A stretch of DNA of 64,000 bases. Source: Candidatus Methylophosphatis roskildensis (GTDB taxonomy: Bacteria; Pseudomonadota; Gammaproteobacteria; Burkholderiales; Rhodocyclaceae). This document shows, piece by piece, positions 47,957 through 58,723 of the stretch (position 1 is its first letter; each line of letters opens with the position of its first letter). The notes beneath the pieces were generated by a model. It was given only the letters and a program-made list of their open reading frames with translations, was not told the origin of the DNA and made no database searches. The position numbers and the translations under genes are program-made. The stretch is taken from NCBI GenBank assembly GCA_016708905.1, contig JADJEV010000001.1, forward strand, positions 682,001-746,000, in the 5' to 3' direction.

Positions 47957-50467
47957 TCAGCTTCGCGGCCGGATCGGCATCGGCGGCACGGCTTCGCGTA
48001 TCGGTGCCGGCTTGGGTGCGACGGATGGCCCCGATTGCGCCGGGCCAGGCGCAGGCACAAGCGGTGGGGGGTGGTGCGAGCGGCGAGGTTGGCGTCGGCG
48101 CGGGGGGGCCGGGCGACAGCAGGATTGCCGGCGCGGGCGCCTCGGCATCGCCCGACGAGGGCGGCGGCTCGGGAATCGAAGGCAGCACCGGGATCGCGGG
48201 CAGGTTTTCCTTGTACATCAGGTCGGAAACTTCCCGTCCAGCCGAGTCCGGCTCGCTCCTGATGCGGGTCAGTCCCTCCGGCACCTCCATGAAGCTCTCG
48301 GGGACGCCCTTCAGTACCTTGTCCATATAGCTGACCCAGATCGGCAGTGCGGCCGAGCCGCCGGTTTCGCCGGTCCCGAGTTTGCGCGGTTGATCGAAAC
48401 CGATCCAGGCGACGCCGACGACCGTTGGCTGGTAGCCGCAGAACCACGCATCGATATACTCGTTGGTGGTGCCGGTCTTGCCTGCGAGATCGGCACGCTT
48501 GAGCGACAGGGCGCGGGTGGCGGTGCCGCGACGCACGACGTCGTGCATCATGCTGTCGATCAGGTAGGCGTTGCGTGCGTCGATGACGCGCAATTGGTCG
48601 TCGCCCGCGGCTGGCGGGTCGACCTGGGCGAGTACCTTGCCGTTGCCGTCGACAATCTGCTTCACGATATAAGGCTCGATCTTGTAGCCGCCGTTGGCGA
48701 ACACCGAGTAGGCAGACAGCATGTGCCACGGAGTGGACGAGCCGGCGCCAAGCGCCATGGTCAGATAGGGCGGATTGCGGTCGGCCTCGAAGCCGAAGCG
48801 CCCGACATAGTCTTGCGCATAGCGCGTGCCGATGGACTTGAGCAGGCGGATCGACACCATGTTCTTCGACCGTGCCAGGGCGGTGCGCAGGGTCATCGGG
48901 CCGTCGTACTTGCCGTCGTAGTTTTCGGCTCCCAGACCTGGCTGCCGGTTTCCTCGACCGAAAAAGCGATTGGGGAATCGTCGACGACGCTCGACGGTGC
49001 GTAACCTTTCTCCAGTGCGGCCGAGTAGATGAAGGGTTTGAAACTGGAACCGGGCTGGCGCCAGGCCTGGGTGACGTGATTGAACTTGTTGCGTTCGAAA
49101 TCGAATCCGCCGATCAGGGCACGCACGCTGCCGTCCTGCGGATTGGCCGAGACGAAAGCGACCTCGACTTCGGGCAACTGGGAAATTTCCCAGCCTTTCT
49201 CCAGCTTGAGGATCCGGACCAGCGCGCCCCGGCGCAGGCGCTTGTTCGGCGGAGCCTTCTCGTCGAGCATGGGCGCGGCGAACTTCAGCCCGTCCGCGCC
49301 GATCGTGACCACTTCACCGCCTCGTCGGTAGGCACGAACGGCCTTGCGGCTGGCTTCGAGCACGACGGCTGGCCGCAATTCGTCGGAGTCCGACACGTCC
49401 TGCAGAAACTCGTCGAGGGCCTCGTCCTGTTCCGACTTGGCCTTGCCCATGTCGAAGTACGCTTCGGCCCCGCGGTAGCCGTGGCGGCGGTCGTAATCCA
49501 TGACACCCTTCCTTGCGGCGGCGTAGGCCGCCATCTGGTCGGCACGGGTGATGGTCGTGACTACCTTGGCCCCATGAGAGTAGGTATCCTCGTGCAGGTG
49601 TTCATACGCTATTTGGCGGGCCATCTCGGCGACATAGTCGGCCCGCACCGGAAAGTCCTCAGGATCACGCTGGATGTGCAGTTTTTCCTGTTGCGCATCC
49701 GCCAGCTGCCTATCATTCACGAACCTCAGCTCGTGCATCCGCCGTAAAACATATTGTTGCCGCACGGCGGCACGCTTGGGGTTGGCGACCGGGTTGAAGG
49801 CGGACGGTGCTTTCGGCAGACCGGCGAGCATTGCCGCTTCAGCAATGCTCAAGTCCGCCAATTCCTTGCCGAAATAGGTGTGGGCAGCGGCAGAGAAACC
49901 ATAGGCTCTTTGGCCGAGGTATATCTGATTGATGTATAACTGCAGAATTTCGTCCTTCGAGAGGTTGTTCTCGATCTTGAAGGACAGCAGTGCCTCGTAG
50001 AGTTTGCGGCTGACGGTTTTTTCGCTGCTGAGAAAGAAGTTGCGGGCGACCTGCATGGTGATCGTGGATGCACCTTGCCGTTTGCCGCCGCTCGAGAAAT
50101 TGGACCATGCGGCACGCATCACGCCGATTGTGTCAACGCCGGGGTGCTGGTAGAAGCGCTCGTCCTCGGCGGCAAGGATGGCCTGCTTCATGATGGGTGG
50201 AACGTCCTGGATGCGGACGAAATTCCGGCGCTCTTCGCCGAATTCGCCGATCAAGTAGCCATCCGCGGTATAGACGCGCAACGGAATTTTTGGCCGGTAG
50301 TCGGTCAGGACGTCAAGCGAAGGCAGGTTGGGGTAGGCAAATACGGCAACCAAGCCACCCAGCGCAACGGCCAGCAGGACGAGTCCGACAAGAACGACGA
50401 CCGGATAGAGGATCCAGCGCAGGATCGACGGCAAGGGGAAGTCTCGGAGGGGAGGAAATCGTGGCAA
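47957..50467 (-). CDS. mrcA: Penicillin-binding protein 1A (two frameshifts)
   Basis: A bifunctional peptidoglycan glycosyltransferase/transpeptidase of about 837 residues. The N-terminal membrane helix is VVLVGLVLLAVALGGLVAVF. GT51 motifs are ILAAEDERFYQHPGVD and QGASTITMQVARNF. Transpeptidase motifs are SSFKPFIYSAALEKG (SxxK) and GKTGTTNEYID (KTG). Near 48922 one base of a T run is missing (EPKNYDG becomes EPKTTT), splitting the gene. A second shift in the G run at 48066-48071 moves the proline-rich tail into the frame that ends at 47957, next to cyaY. Both look like homopolymer errors. Confidence 0.9.
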
Positions 50468-50503
50468 TTATATCAGTATGCCCATTTGGACCAAGAAATC
50501 CGC

Positions 50504-50532
50504 TTTACAGTCATCGGGGTTGCTGCTAGCAT
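50504..50532 (+). promoter_or_regulatory. Candidate sigma-70 promoter for the pilMNOPQ operon
   Basis: TTTACA (50504-50509) and TAGCAT (50527-50532) with a 17-base spacer lie in the divergent mrcA/pilM intergenic region, 55 bases before the pilM start. The boxes are five of six and four of six matches to consensus. Confidence 0.4.
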
Positions 50533-50586
50533 CTCATGTAAATTGTACGTTTAGCGCCTAACACACTAAAAAACAAAGGATTTCCC

Positions 50587-51666
50587 TTGCCGATTGATCT
50601 GTCGATTCTAAATCCGAAGGCGCGACCGCTGATCGGACTCGACATTTCGTCTTCCGCCGTGAAGATGGTCGAGTTGTCCGATGCCGGCAAGGGGGCGTTT
50701 CGGATAGAGCGCTACACCATCGAGCCGCTGCCGCGCGAAGCCGTGGCGGACGGCAACATCGTCAATCTCGAGGCCGTGGCCGAGGCGATCAAGCGTGCGT
50801 GGAAGCGCATTCAAACGCCGACCAAGTTTGTAGCGATGGCGCTTCCCGGCGCAGCGGTGATCACCAAGAAGATCATTGTCCCGGCGGGTCAGCGCGAGAC
50901 AGAGCTGGAGATGCTTGTCGAATCGGAAGCCAACCAGTACATCCCCTTCGCTCTCGAGGAGGTCAACCTCGATTTTCAGGTCCTGGGTCAATCGCCGGGT
51001 AGTCCCGATGACGTCGAAGTCCTGATCGCCGCCTCGCGCAAAGAAAAAGTCGAAGACCGAGTGGCCGTAGCGGAAGCGGCTGGTCTGAAGCCGATGGTGA
51101 TGGACGTCGAGTCCTATGCGGCGCAGTCAGCGTTTGAATTGGTCGAAGGACAACTGCCAGAAAACGGCAAGAACAAAGTCATCGCGCTTGTCGATGTCGG
51201 CTCGAACGTCATGAACGTCACGGTGTTCAAGAACGATCAGGCCGTGTATTCGCGCGAGCAGGCATTCGGCGGATATCAGCTGACACAGGACATCATGCGT
51301 CAATACGGCATGAATGCCGACGAAGCAGAATCAGCGAAGCGCGCGAGTACCTTGCCAGAGAATTACGAAAGCGATCTGCTGCGGCCCTTCCTCGACAATC
51401 TCGCACTCGAGGTTTCACGAGCGCTGCAGTTCTTCTTTACTTCGACCCAGTTCAATCAGGTCGATCACATCGTGCTGGCCGGCGGCTGCGCAGTGATTTC
51501 CGGCGTCGACGAGGTTGTGGCAGGCCGCACCCAGGTTTCCACGGTGATTGCGAATCCGTTTGCCAACATGGTGTTGGCCTCGCGCATAAAGCCGAAGAAT
51601 CTTGCGGCAGACGCGCCCTCGCTGATGGTGGCATGCGGTCTTGCCATGCGGAGGTTCGACGAATGA
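50587..51666 (+). CDS. pilM: Type IV pilus assembly ATPase-like protein PilM
   Basis: A 359-residue actin-like cytoplasmic protein that binds the N-terminus of PilN and links the inner-membrane alignment complex to the pilus motors. Family marks are LIGLDISSSAVKMVELSDAG at the start, EANQYIPFALEEVNLDFQVL, LVDVGSNVMNVTVFKNDQ and the end VACGLAMRRFDE. The start is TTG 50587 with AAAGGA six bases upstream. It is first of the pilMNOPQ operon and overlaps pilN by ATGA. Confidence 0.96.
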   Translation: MPIDLSILNPKARPLIGLDISSSAVKMVELSDAGKGAFRIERYTIEPLPREAVADGNIVNLEAVAEAIKRAWKRIQTPTKFVAMALPGAAVITKKIIVPAGQRETELEMLVESEANQYIPFALEEVNLDFQVLGQSPGSPDDVEVLIAASRKEKVEDRVAVAEAAGLKPMVMDVESYAAQSAFELVEGQLPENGKNKVIALVDVGSNVMNVTVFKNDQAVYSREQAFGGYQLTQDIMRQYGMNADEAESAKRASTLPENYESDLLRPFLDNLALEVSRALQFFFTSTQFNQVDHIVLAGGCAVISGVDEVVAGRTQVSTVIANPFANMVLASRIKPKNLAADAPSLMVACGLAMRRFDE

Positions 51667-52266
51667 TCCGCGTAAATCTGCTACCTCACCGCGAAGAGAA
51701 ACGCCGTGCCCGCAGGCAGCAGTTCTACGCCCTGGCGGGTTTGGTTCTGGTACTGGGGGCGGTGATTGCAATCGCCGTGCATACGATAATTTCCGGATAC
51801 ATCTCGACGCAGGAAGCCAAGAACGCCTTCCTGAAGACCGAGATCGCAAAGCTCGACAAGGAAATCGATGAGATCAAGCGGCTCAAGGAGCAAACCGACG
51901 CCTTGCTTGCCCGCAAGCGGGTGATCGAGTCTTTGCAGTCCAATCGCGCAGAGACCGTGCTGTTCTTCAATGAGCTGGCAAAGCAGGTTCCGGAAGGCGT
52001 ACGTTCGCGCGGTCAAGCAGAGCGGGCTGAAGATCAATATCGCCGGGTTTGCGCAGTCGAACGCACGCGTTTCCACGCTGATGCGAAATCTCGACGCCTC
52101 GCCACTTCTGGAAAAGCCGAATCTGGTCGAGATCAAGTCTGCCATGCAGGGGACAAGACGCTTGAGCGACTTCAACCTGAACGTCACGATCACCCGAGCT
52201 GCACCGGACGACGGGAAGGCCCTACCCAAAGGGAATAGCGCGCCCGCGGGAGGCAAGAAGTCATGA
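51663..52266 (+). CDS. pilN: Type IV pilus assembly protein PilN (frameshifted)
   Basis: An inner-membrane bitopic protein: the conserved MIRVNLLPHREEKRRARRQQ N-terminus binds PilM, followed by one membrane helix (FYALAGLVLVLGAVIAIAVH) and a periplasmic coiled coil. The frame breaks near 51998 (after LAKQVPEG) and continues one frame on as YVRAVKQSGLKINIAGFAQS to a stop at 52266. One base too many, or two missing, explains it. Restored length is about 201 residues. ATG 51663 overlaps the pilM stop. Confidence 0.9.
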
Positions 52267-52942
52267 GCGCGCAAATCATGGACAGAGTGCGCGGCTTCGA
52301 CTTGGGCAAGCTCGTTGACGATTTCCGAACTCTTGATCCGAAGGATCCAGGGCTCTGGCCGTTGGTTCCGAAGATCGTGATCCTTGTGGCGTTGCTCGCC
52401 CTCATCATCGCGGCAGGATGGTGGTTCGACTGGAAGGATCAGATCGATGAGTATGCGCAGAAGGAGCAGCAGGAAGTCAAACTGAGAGAAGAGTGGCTGG
52501 GCAAAAAGAGGCAAGCGGTGAACCTCGATGAACATCGCAAGCAGCTCGCCGAGATCGACCGGCAATTCGGCGCATTGCTGAAACAGCTTCCGAACAAGTC
52601 AGAGATGGAATCCCTATTGGTCGATATCAATCAGGCCGGATTGGGCAGAGGACTGCAATTCGAGCTCTTCAAGCCTGGTGTTGAAATAGTCAAGGATTTC
52701 TATGCTGAGTTGCCGATAACCGTGAAGCTGACTGGTAGCTACCATGATCTCGGTTCGTTCGCCGGAGACGTAGCGAAGATGCCACGTATCGTCACGCTGA
52801 ATAACGTGGTGATCGATGGCTCAGGGGCGGTTCGACACTCAAGATGGAAACGATTGCGACAACCTTCCGCTATCTCGATGAAGAGGAACTGGCTTCACAG
52901 CGCCGCGCCAAGGCGGCCGCTACGAAGCCCAAGGCCAAGTGA
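52263..52942 (+). CDS. pilO: Type IV pilus assembly protein PilO (frameshifted near 3' end)
   Basis: An inner-membrane partner of PilN with one membrane helix (IVILVALLALIIAAGWWF), a coiled coil and a periplasmic ferredoxin-like domain (LGRGLQFELFKPGVE, YHDLGSFAGDVAKMPRIVTL). Near 52826-52830 (CAGGGGCGG) one G appears lost. The corrected end reads GGSTLKMETIATTFRYLDEE and finishes at TGA 52940, giving about 226 residues. Unrepaired, it ends in an unrelated tail at 52952. It overlaps the true pilN stop by ATGA. Confidence 0.9.
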
Positions 52943-52948
52943 CGCGCC

Positions 52949-53491
52949 ATGAAGAATGAATTTCGCATGCGATCGGTGGTTGTGCTCTGCGTTGTCCTGT
53001 CGGCCTGCAGTCAGGGCGAACACGAGGACGTCAAGGCATGGATGAACGAATCGGCTAAAGACCTAATGGGCAAGGTTCCGCCGCTTCCCGAGATCAAGCC
53101 GTTTCCGGTTGTCGCCTACGATGCGATCAACTTGGTGCCACCGTTCGCGCCTTCGCGAATCGAACCCGACAAGCGCGCTACATCGACGGGTTTGGGGCCT
53201 CGACCCGACCTGAACCGTCGGCGGGAGCCACTCGAAGCCTATCCGCTGGAGTCCCTCAAGATGGTCGGTTCGCTACTTCAGGGAAAACTGAAACAGGCCG
53301 TCGTACAGGCAGACAAAGCCTTTTACCAAGTCAAGGCAGGGAACTATATGGGCCAGAATTTCGGTGTAATAACAGGCGTTACCGAAACGGAAATCACGCT
53401 CAAGGAACTGGTAGAGGACTCCAACGGTGACTGGTCCGAAAGAACGAGCAAGATGCTGTTGCAGGAAAAGCCGCAGGAGGCTAAGCGATGA
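52949..53491 (+). CDS. pilP: Type IV pilus assembly lipoprotein PilP
   Basis: A 180-residue inner-membrane lipoprotein (lipobox VVLSACSQGEHED) that connects PilNO to the PilQ secretin. The proline-rich linker PPLPEIKPFPVVAYD is followed by a beta domain (REPLEAYPLESLKMVGSL, KAFYQVKAGNYMGQNFGVI). It starts six bases after the corrected pilO stop and overlaps pilQ by ATGA. The frame is intact. Confidence 0.94.
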   Translation: MKNEFRMRSVVVLCVVLSACSQGEHEDVKAWMNESAKDLMGKVPPLPEIKPFPVVAYDAINLVPPFAPSRIEPDKRATSTGLGPRPDLNRRREPLEAYPLESLKMVGSLLQGKLKQAVVQADKAFYQVKAGNYMGQNFGVITGVTETEITLKELVEDSNGDWSERTSKMLLQEKPQEAKR

Positions 53492-55643
53492 AAAGGGAAA
53501 CGATGAAGTACGTAACCGTCGCGATCGCGGCGCTTCTCCTCATGGCGGGACCAGCGCTTGCCCAGGAAAACAGCATTGACTCAATGCAGGTGACGCAATC
53601 TTCTGGCGGCACGATCGTCAAGCTCACGATGAAGAAGGCGCTGGATAATCCGCCTGCAGCATTCAGCGTCGCGACTCCGCCGAGAATCGCTTTCGACTTC
53701 CCTCTACCGGTAACGGGTTGGGTCGGACCACTCAAGCGATCAACGAGGGCGATCTGCGCGGCGCGAATGTCGTGCAGGTCGGGGATCGCACTCGGCTCGT
53801 GCTCAACCTCTCCCGCATGACGACATACGAAACGCGAATCGAGGACAAGTCGGTTTACATCACACTCGCGTCACTACCGCCGACGGTGGTAGGGCAACCA
53901 GCGGTCTCGCACTTTGCCGAGACGCGTACGACTACGGCGCACCAGATTCGCAGCGTAAACTTCAGGCGCGGAGCCAACGGCGAAGGCAAGGTGGTCGTAG
54001 ACTTATCCGATCCCTCCACCGGTATAGACATACGTCAGCAAGGTAGTTCGTTGATTGTTGATTTTCTCAAGACTTCGGTGCCCGAAGGTCTGCGTAGACG
54101 TCTCGATGTAACCGACTTCGGTACGCCGGTGACCTCGGTTAACACGATCGCCCAGGGGGATACCGTCCGAATGATCGTCACGCCAACCGGCTTGTGGGAA
54201 CACAACGCCTATCAGAGTGACAATCAATTCGTGATCGAAATAAAGCGTGTCGTTGAGGATCCCAACAAGCTGGTTCAGGGAACACGCGGCGGCTACAAGG
54301 GCGAAAAGCTGTCCCTCAACTTCCAGAATATTGACGTTCGCTCGGTACTCCAGGTCATCGCCGACTTCACCAACTTCAACATCATCACCAGCGACTCGGT
54401 CAGCGGCAACCTGACGCTGCGACTCAAGGATGTTCCGTGGGACCAGGCCTTGGACATCATCCTTCAGGCCAAGGGTCTGGACATGCGCAAGAATGGGAAC
54501 GTGATCTGGATTGCGCCGCGCGATGAGCTGACGGCAAAGGAAAAACTGGACTTCGAAGCCAAGGCGCAGATTGGCGATCTCGAACCTCTGAGGACAGAGA
54601 GTTTCCAGCTCAACTACCAGCGCGCAGACGCGGTGCAGGCGCTCATCACGAACGAAAAGCAGAAGATGCTCTCCAAGCGGGGTAGCGCTGTTGTCGACCA
54701 GCGGACGAACAAGTTGTTTGTGCAGGATACTGGTGGCAGGTTGGACGACTTGAGGCGCCTGATCCAGGAAATCGATGTGCCTGTCCGTCAGGTGATGATC
54801 GAGGCGCGGATTGTCGAGGCGGAGGACACGTTCAGCAAGAACCTGGGTGCGAGACTGGGACTGACGGGCAACCCGTACAGAGAGTTGCAGGGAACAGTAT
54901 CGCGGGAGCAAACCATTGGTGGATCGGACACCACCACGAAAGTCACTTATTTCGATAAGGCATTAATTGGCGGCAGCCTCGCCGACACCGGCTTTGCCAC
55001 CGGGCAAATAGAAACCAAACCGGACTTCTTTCGCGATGCTCTGAACGTGAACTTGCGTGCGGGCGGCATTGCGGGCAGAAATCCGGGTCAGATTGCGCTT
55101 TCGCTATTCAACAAGAGCCGTTTTGCGGCGCTCAATTTGGAGATCTCTGCGCTCGAAGCCGACGGCAAGGGCAAGATCGTTTCAAGTCCACGCGTCGTAA
55201 CTGCAGATGGGGTCGAGGCACTGATTGAACAGGGTGTCGAAATTCCGTACCAGCAAGCGACAAGCTCGGGGGCGACCAGCATTTCGTTCCGCAAGGCCAA
55301 TTTGTCGCTCAAGGTCAAGCCGAACATCACCCCTGACGGCCGGGTGGTCATGATTCTAGATGTCAACAAGGACTCGCCCAACGTGCGGATTTCGACAGGT
55401 AGCGGAATCGCCATTGACACCAAGCATGTCAAGACCGAAGTGCTGATCGAAAACGGCGGCACAGTCGTTGTTGGGGGAATTTACACTCAGGACGTGAGCG
55501 ATGTGACGACGCGGATTCCGTTCCTAGGGGATTTGCCATATCTGGGATTCCTGTTCCGGAACCGGGAGCGCCGCGACAACAGGACCGAACTGCTGGTGTT
55601 TATCACGCCGCGCATCATTAGCGAGTCACTTAGCCTGCGCTAG
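53488..55643 (+). CDS. pilQ: Type IV pilus secretin PilQ (frameshifted near 5' end)
   Basis: An outer-membrane secretin of about 718 residues. It has a signal peptide (VAIAALLLMAGPALAQE), AMIN domain(s) (VTQSSGGTIVKLTMKKALDN; VNFRRGANGEGKVVVDLSDP), an STN/N0 domain (ISLNFQNIDVRSVLQVIADF-like segment) and N1. The secretin core follows (VRQVMIEARIVEAEDTFSKN to IPFLGDLPYLGFLFRNRERR). Near 53718 one T is missing in GGGTTGGG, which shifts GLGRTTQAINEGDL out of frame. The rest is open to 55643. It is the last pil gene, and a hairpin follows. Confidence 0.93.
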
Positions 55644-55662
55644 ATCCTTCCGATGCAATGTG

Positions 55663-55686
55663 AACGGCCGGCTTTAGCCGGCCGTT
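55663..55686 (+). terminator. Hairpin after pilQ
   Basis: AACGGCCGGCT (55663-55673) and AGCCGGCCGTT (55676-55686) form a near-perfect stem 20 bases after the pilQ stop, followed by CTGCTTTGG with only a weak T run. It is a probable terminator or attenuator separating pil from aroK. Confidence 0.65.
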
Positions 55687-55729
55687 CTGCTTTGGAAGTC
55701 GATTCTCGCAGCCTGATAGAATCTGCGGC

Positions 55730-56260
55730 GTGAGCAAGCGAAGCAACAATATCTACCTGGTAGGCATGATGGGGGCGGGAAAGACGACCGTCGGTCGGCA
55801 CTTGGCGAAGCGATTGCATCTGCGGTTCGTCGATTGCGACCAAGAGGTCGAAGCCCGATCGGGCGTGAAGATTCCTGTGATATTCGAGATCGAAGGGGAG
55901 GCGGGATTTCGTCGCCGCGAGGCGCAGATGATCGAAGAACTCACGCAACTCGACGGAATCGTGATGGCGACGGGCGGTGGCGCCGTGCTTGCGGAGGGCA
56001 ACCGCCGGTATCTCGCCCGGAACGGCTTCGTCGTGTATCTTTGCGCGCCGCCGGCTGCGCTGTATGAAAGAACTCGGCAGGACCGGAATCGCCCGCTGCT
56101 GCAGGTCGATGACCCGCAGGCCCGGCTGACCGAGATTTACGCCGAACGTGATCCGCTCTATCGTTCGGTCGCCGATCTGGTGGTTGAAGGCAACCGCCAG
56201 TCGCCCTTCGGCGTCGTGCGAATGCTGGAGAAAAGGATGCGCGAACAATGCTCAGCGTGA
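55730..56260 (+). CDS. aroK: Shikimate kinase
   Basis: A 176-residue kinase that phosphorylates shikimate at the 3-hydroxyl in the aromatic pathway. The Walker A motif is GMMGAGKTTVGRHLA near residue 12. The shikimate-binding residues are in FVDCDQEVE, RRREAQMI and ATGGGAVL, and the lid is RTRQDRNRPLLQ. The GTG start at 55730 fits the family N-terminus. It overlaps aroB by 13 bases. Confidence 0.95.
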   Translation: MSKRSNNIYLVGMMGAGKTTVGRHLAKRLHLRFVDCDQEVEARSGVKIPVIFEIEGEAGFRRREAQMIEELTQLDGIVMATGGGAVLAEGNRRYLARNGFVVYLCAPPAALYERTRQDRNRPLLQVDDPQARLTEIYAERDPLYRSVADLVVEGNRQSPFGVVRMLEKRMREQCSA

Positions 56261-57336
56261 ATGTCGCGCTGGGAAATCGCAGTTATCCGATCTACGTCGG
56301 TGCCGGTTTGCTCGACCGTGCCGACCTCGTGTCGCCCCACCTCAGAAGCGGGCGGGTCGTGGTGGTCACCAACGATGTGGTTGCGCCGCTTTACCTCGAT
56401 AGGCTGGAACGCGCCCTGCGCGGCGCTGGCGCGACGGCCACCGCCATCGTGCTGCCTGATGGTGAGGCGCATAAGGATTGGCTGACCCTCAATCGCATTT
56501 TTGACGGCCTTCTGACCGGGCTTGCCGACCGCGGCACGACTCTGATGGCCCTTGGGGGGGGGGTGATCGGTGACATGACGGGGTTCGCAGCGGCCACTTA
56601 CCAGCGTGGCGTGCCGTACATTCAGGTTCCCACGACCGTGCTGGCTCAGGTCGATTCGTCGGTCGGCGGCAAGACAGCGATCAATCATCCTCTCGGCAAG
56701 AACATGATCGGTGCCTTTCACCAGCCACGTCTGGTATTGGCCGACACGGCGACCTTGAATACGCTCCCCGAACGGGAACTTCGCGCCGGTCTTGCAGAGA
56801 TCATCAAATACGGATTGATCCGCGATGCCGACTTTCTTGTCTGGCTCGAAGCGAACGTCGCGGCCCTGCTGGCACGTGACCAGGTGGCCTTGACCTACGC
56901 GATCGAACGCTCGTGCCGCAACAAGGCAGCGATAGTCGAAGCCGACGAAACCGAGCAGGGCGAGCGCGCGTTGCTCAACCTCGGCCACACTTTCGGCCAC
57001 GCGATCGAAACCGGGCTCGGTTATGGCAAGTGGCTGCACGGCGAAGCCGTCGCTGCCGGTATGATGATGGCCGCCGATCTGTCTCGGCGCCTCGGATGGC
57101 TTGCCGACGATGATGCCGATAGGGTCAGGCGCCTGCTTCAGCGTGCCGGGTTGCCGGTTGTAGGTCCCAATCTCGGTGCGGGGCGTTACGTGGAGTTCAT
57201 GCGCCATGACAAGAAAGTCGCAAACGGACAACTCAGGCTGATACTGCTCAAAGGGCTCGGTCAGGCGGTGCTCAGTGCGGCGGCATCCGATGCCGAAATC
57301 CGGGCGACGATCGATCAGTGTTGCAGCCATGGTTGA
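56248..57336 (+). CDS. aroB: 3-dehydroquinate synthase
   Basis: A 362-residue NAD- and zinc-dependent enzyme that cyclises DAHP to 3-dehydroquinate. Motifs: LPDGEAHKDW, ALGGGVIGDMTGFAAATYQR, PTTVLAQVDSSVGGKTAIN and the zinc ligands in NLGHTFGHAIE and WLHGEAVAAGMM. The GGGV segment is encoded by ten consecutive G bases (56555-56564), an unusual tract in an otherwise intact frame. It lies between aroK and dgt with overlaps on both sides. Confidence 0.96.
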   Translation: MLSVNVALGNRSYPIYVGAGLLDRADLVSPHLRSGRVVVVTNDVVAPLYLDRLERALRGAGATATAIVLPDGEAHKDWLTLNRIFDGLLTGLADRGTTLMALGGGVIGDMTGFAAATYQRGVPYIQVPTTVLAQVDSSVGGKTAINHPLGKNMIGAFHQPRLVLADTATLNTLPERELRAGLAEIIKYGLIRDADFLVWLEANVAALLARDQVALTYAIERSCRNKAAIVEADETEQGERALLNLGHTFGHAIETGLGYGKWLHGEAVAAGMMMAADLSRRLGWLADDDADRVRRLLQRAGLPVVGPNLGAGRYVEFMRHDKKVANGQLRLILLKGLGQAVLSAAASDAEIRATIDQCCSHG

Positions 57337-58723
57337 GCTCGCGCAACGCGCCGACTTCGCGGTCTCCGAGGGCAATTCGAAGGGTCGTCGAATTGCCGAA
57401 GCACGGCCGTTTGCGCGCAGCGAATTTCAGCGTGACCGCGACCGCATCGTTCATTGCACGGCATTTCGGCGGCTCGAATACAAGACGCAGGTGTTCGTCA
57501 ATCATGAGGGCGATCTGTTCCGAACCCGGCTGACGCACAGTCTCGAAGTTGGCCAGATCGCCCGTTCTATTGCGCGCGCGCTGCGTCTGAACGAGGATCT
57601 CGCCGAGGCGATTTCGCTCTCGCACGACCTCGGCCACACCCCGTTCGGGCATGCCGGACAGGATGCGCTCAATGCATGCATGAACGAATACGGCGGTTTC
57701 GAACATAACCTGCAATCTCTGCGCACCGTCGATTTGCTCGAAGAACGCTACGGTGCTTTCGACGGGCTCAACCTGACCTACGAGACACGTGAGGGCATCC
57801 TCAAACACTGCGCAATCAGAAATGCGCAAGCCCTCGGTGACCTTGGCCAGCGTTTCATCGACAAGACCCAGCCGTCGCTCGAAGCACAGGTATGCAATCT
57901 GGCGGACGAGATTGCCTATAACAATCACGATGTCGATGACGGGCTGCGCTCCGGACTCGTTTCCCTCGATCAGCTCGAAGGCGTGGCACTGTTTGCGCGA
58001 CATTCCAATGAGGCGCGTCGCGAGTATCCAGGGCTTTCCGGGCGTCGTTTGATACACGAGACGACAAGACGCATGATCAACGCGCAGGTTCTTGACTTGA
58101 TCGAATCCTCGAGCGCCAGGATCGCGGCAGTCGAACCGACATCGCTCGCGGACATCCATCGAGCGCCGCCTCTGATTGCTTTCAGCGCATCGATGGCAGC
58201 AGAGAATCGCGCCCTCAAAGGCTTTCTGCGTGACAACCTCTACCGCCACTATCAGGTACTGCGGATGACCAACAAGGCCAATCGGATCATTTCCGACCTG
58301 TTCGGCGCGTTCATGGGTGATCCGAGCCTCCTGCCTCCGCAGTACCAGGCGCGTGCCGCCGGCCCGGCGCCAAACGCCCCGTGGGGCCCCGACGCCACGG
58401 CGCGCCACGTACATATTCTCGCGAGCCCGGCGACTGCCGAAGGGCTGGAGTCGGACCATGCAATCGCTCGGCCGCCGCTATGTCGGCTGGTTCAATGCCC
58501 GACATGGCCGCAGCGGCACGCTCTGGGAGGGGCGTTTTCGCTGCGCCGTGATAGAGACGGAGGGCTATCTTCTAGCCTGCATGCGCTACATCGAGCTGAA
58601 CCCGGTGCGCGCCGGGATGGTTGTCCGAGCTGGCGACTATCCCTGGTCCAGTGCAGGCTTTCACCTGGGCCAGCGGCAAAGCCAGCTGGTGACCGACCAT
58701 CCGCTTTTCTGGGCGCTCGGTAA
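57329..58723 (+). CDS. dgt: Deoxyguanosinetriphosphate triphosphohydrolase-like protein, C-terminus replaced
   Basis: From ATG 57329 (overlapping the aroB stop) the first 345 or so residues are a normal dNTPase. Features are RDRDRIVHCTAFRRLEYKTQ, the HD metal motifs in TRLTHSLEV and SHDLGHTPFGHAGQDAL, and EDLAEAISLS. LYRHYQVLRMTNKANRIISD and SLLPPQYQA follow. After about 58350 the expected end of the family (a DYIAGMTDR-like helix) is missing. The frame runs into transposase sequence (HVHILASPATAEGL) and stops at 58723 in an unrelated frame. The enzyme is thus truncated and fused. It may retain the HD core. Confidence 0.82.
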   Translation: MVELAQRADFAVSEGNSKGRRIAEARPFARSEFQRDRDRIVHCTAFRRLEYKTQVFVNHEGDLFRTRLTHSLEVGQIARSIARALRLNEDLAEAISLSHDLGHTPFGHAGQDALNACMNEYGGFEHNLQSLRTVDLLEERYGAFDGLNLTYETREGILKHCAIRNAQALGDLGQRFIDKTQPSLEAQVCNLADEIAYNNHDVDDGLRSGLVSLDQLEGVALFARHSNEARREYPGLSGRRLIHETTRRMINAQVLDLIESSSARIAAVEPTSLADIHRAPPLIAFSASMAAENRALKGFLRDNLYRHYQVLRMTNKANRIISDLFGAFMGDPSLLPPQYQARAAGPAPNAPWGPDATARHVHILASPATAEGLESDHAIARPPLCRLVQCPTWPQRHALGGAFSLRRDRDGGLSSSLHALHRAEPGARRDGCPSWRLSLVQCRLSPGPAAKPAGDRPSAFLGAR

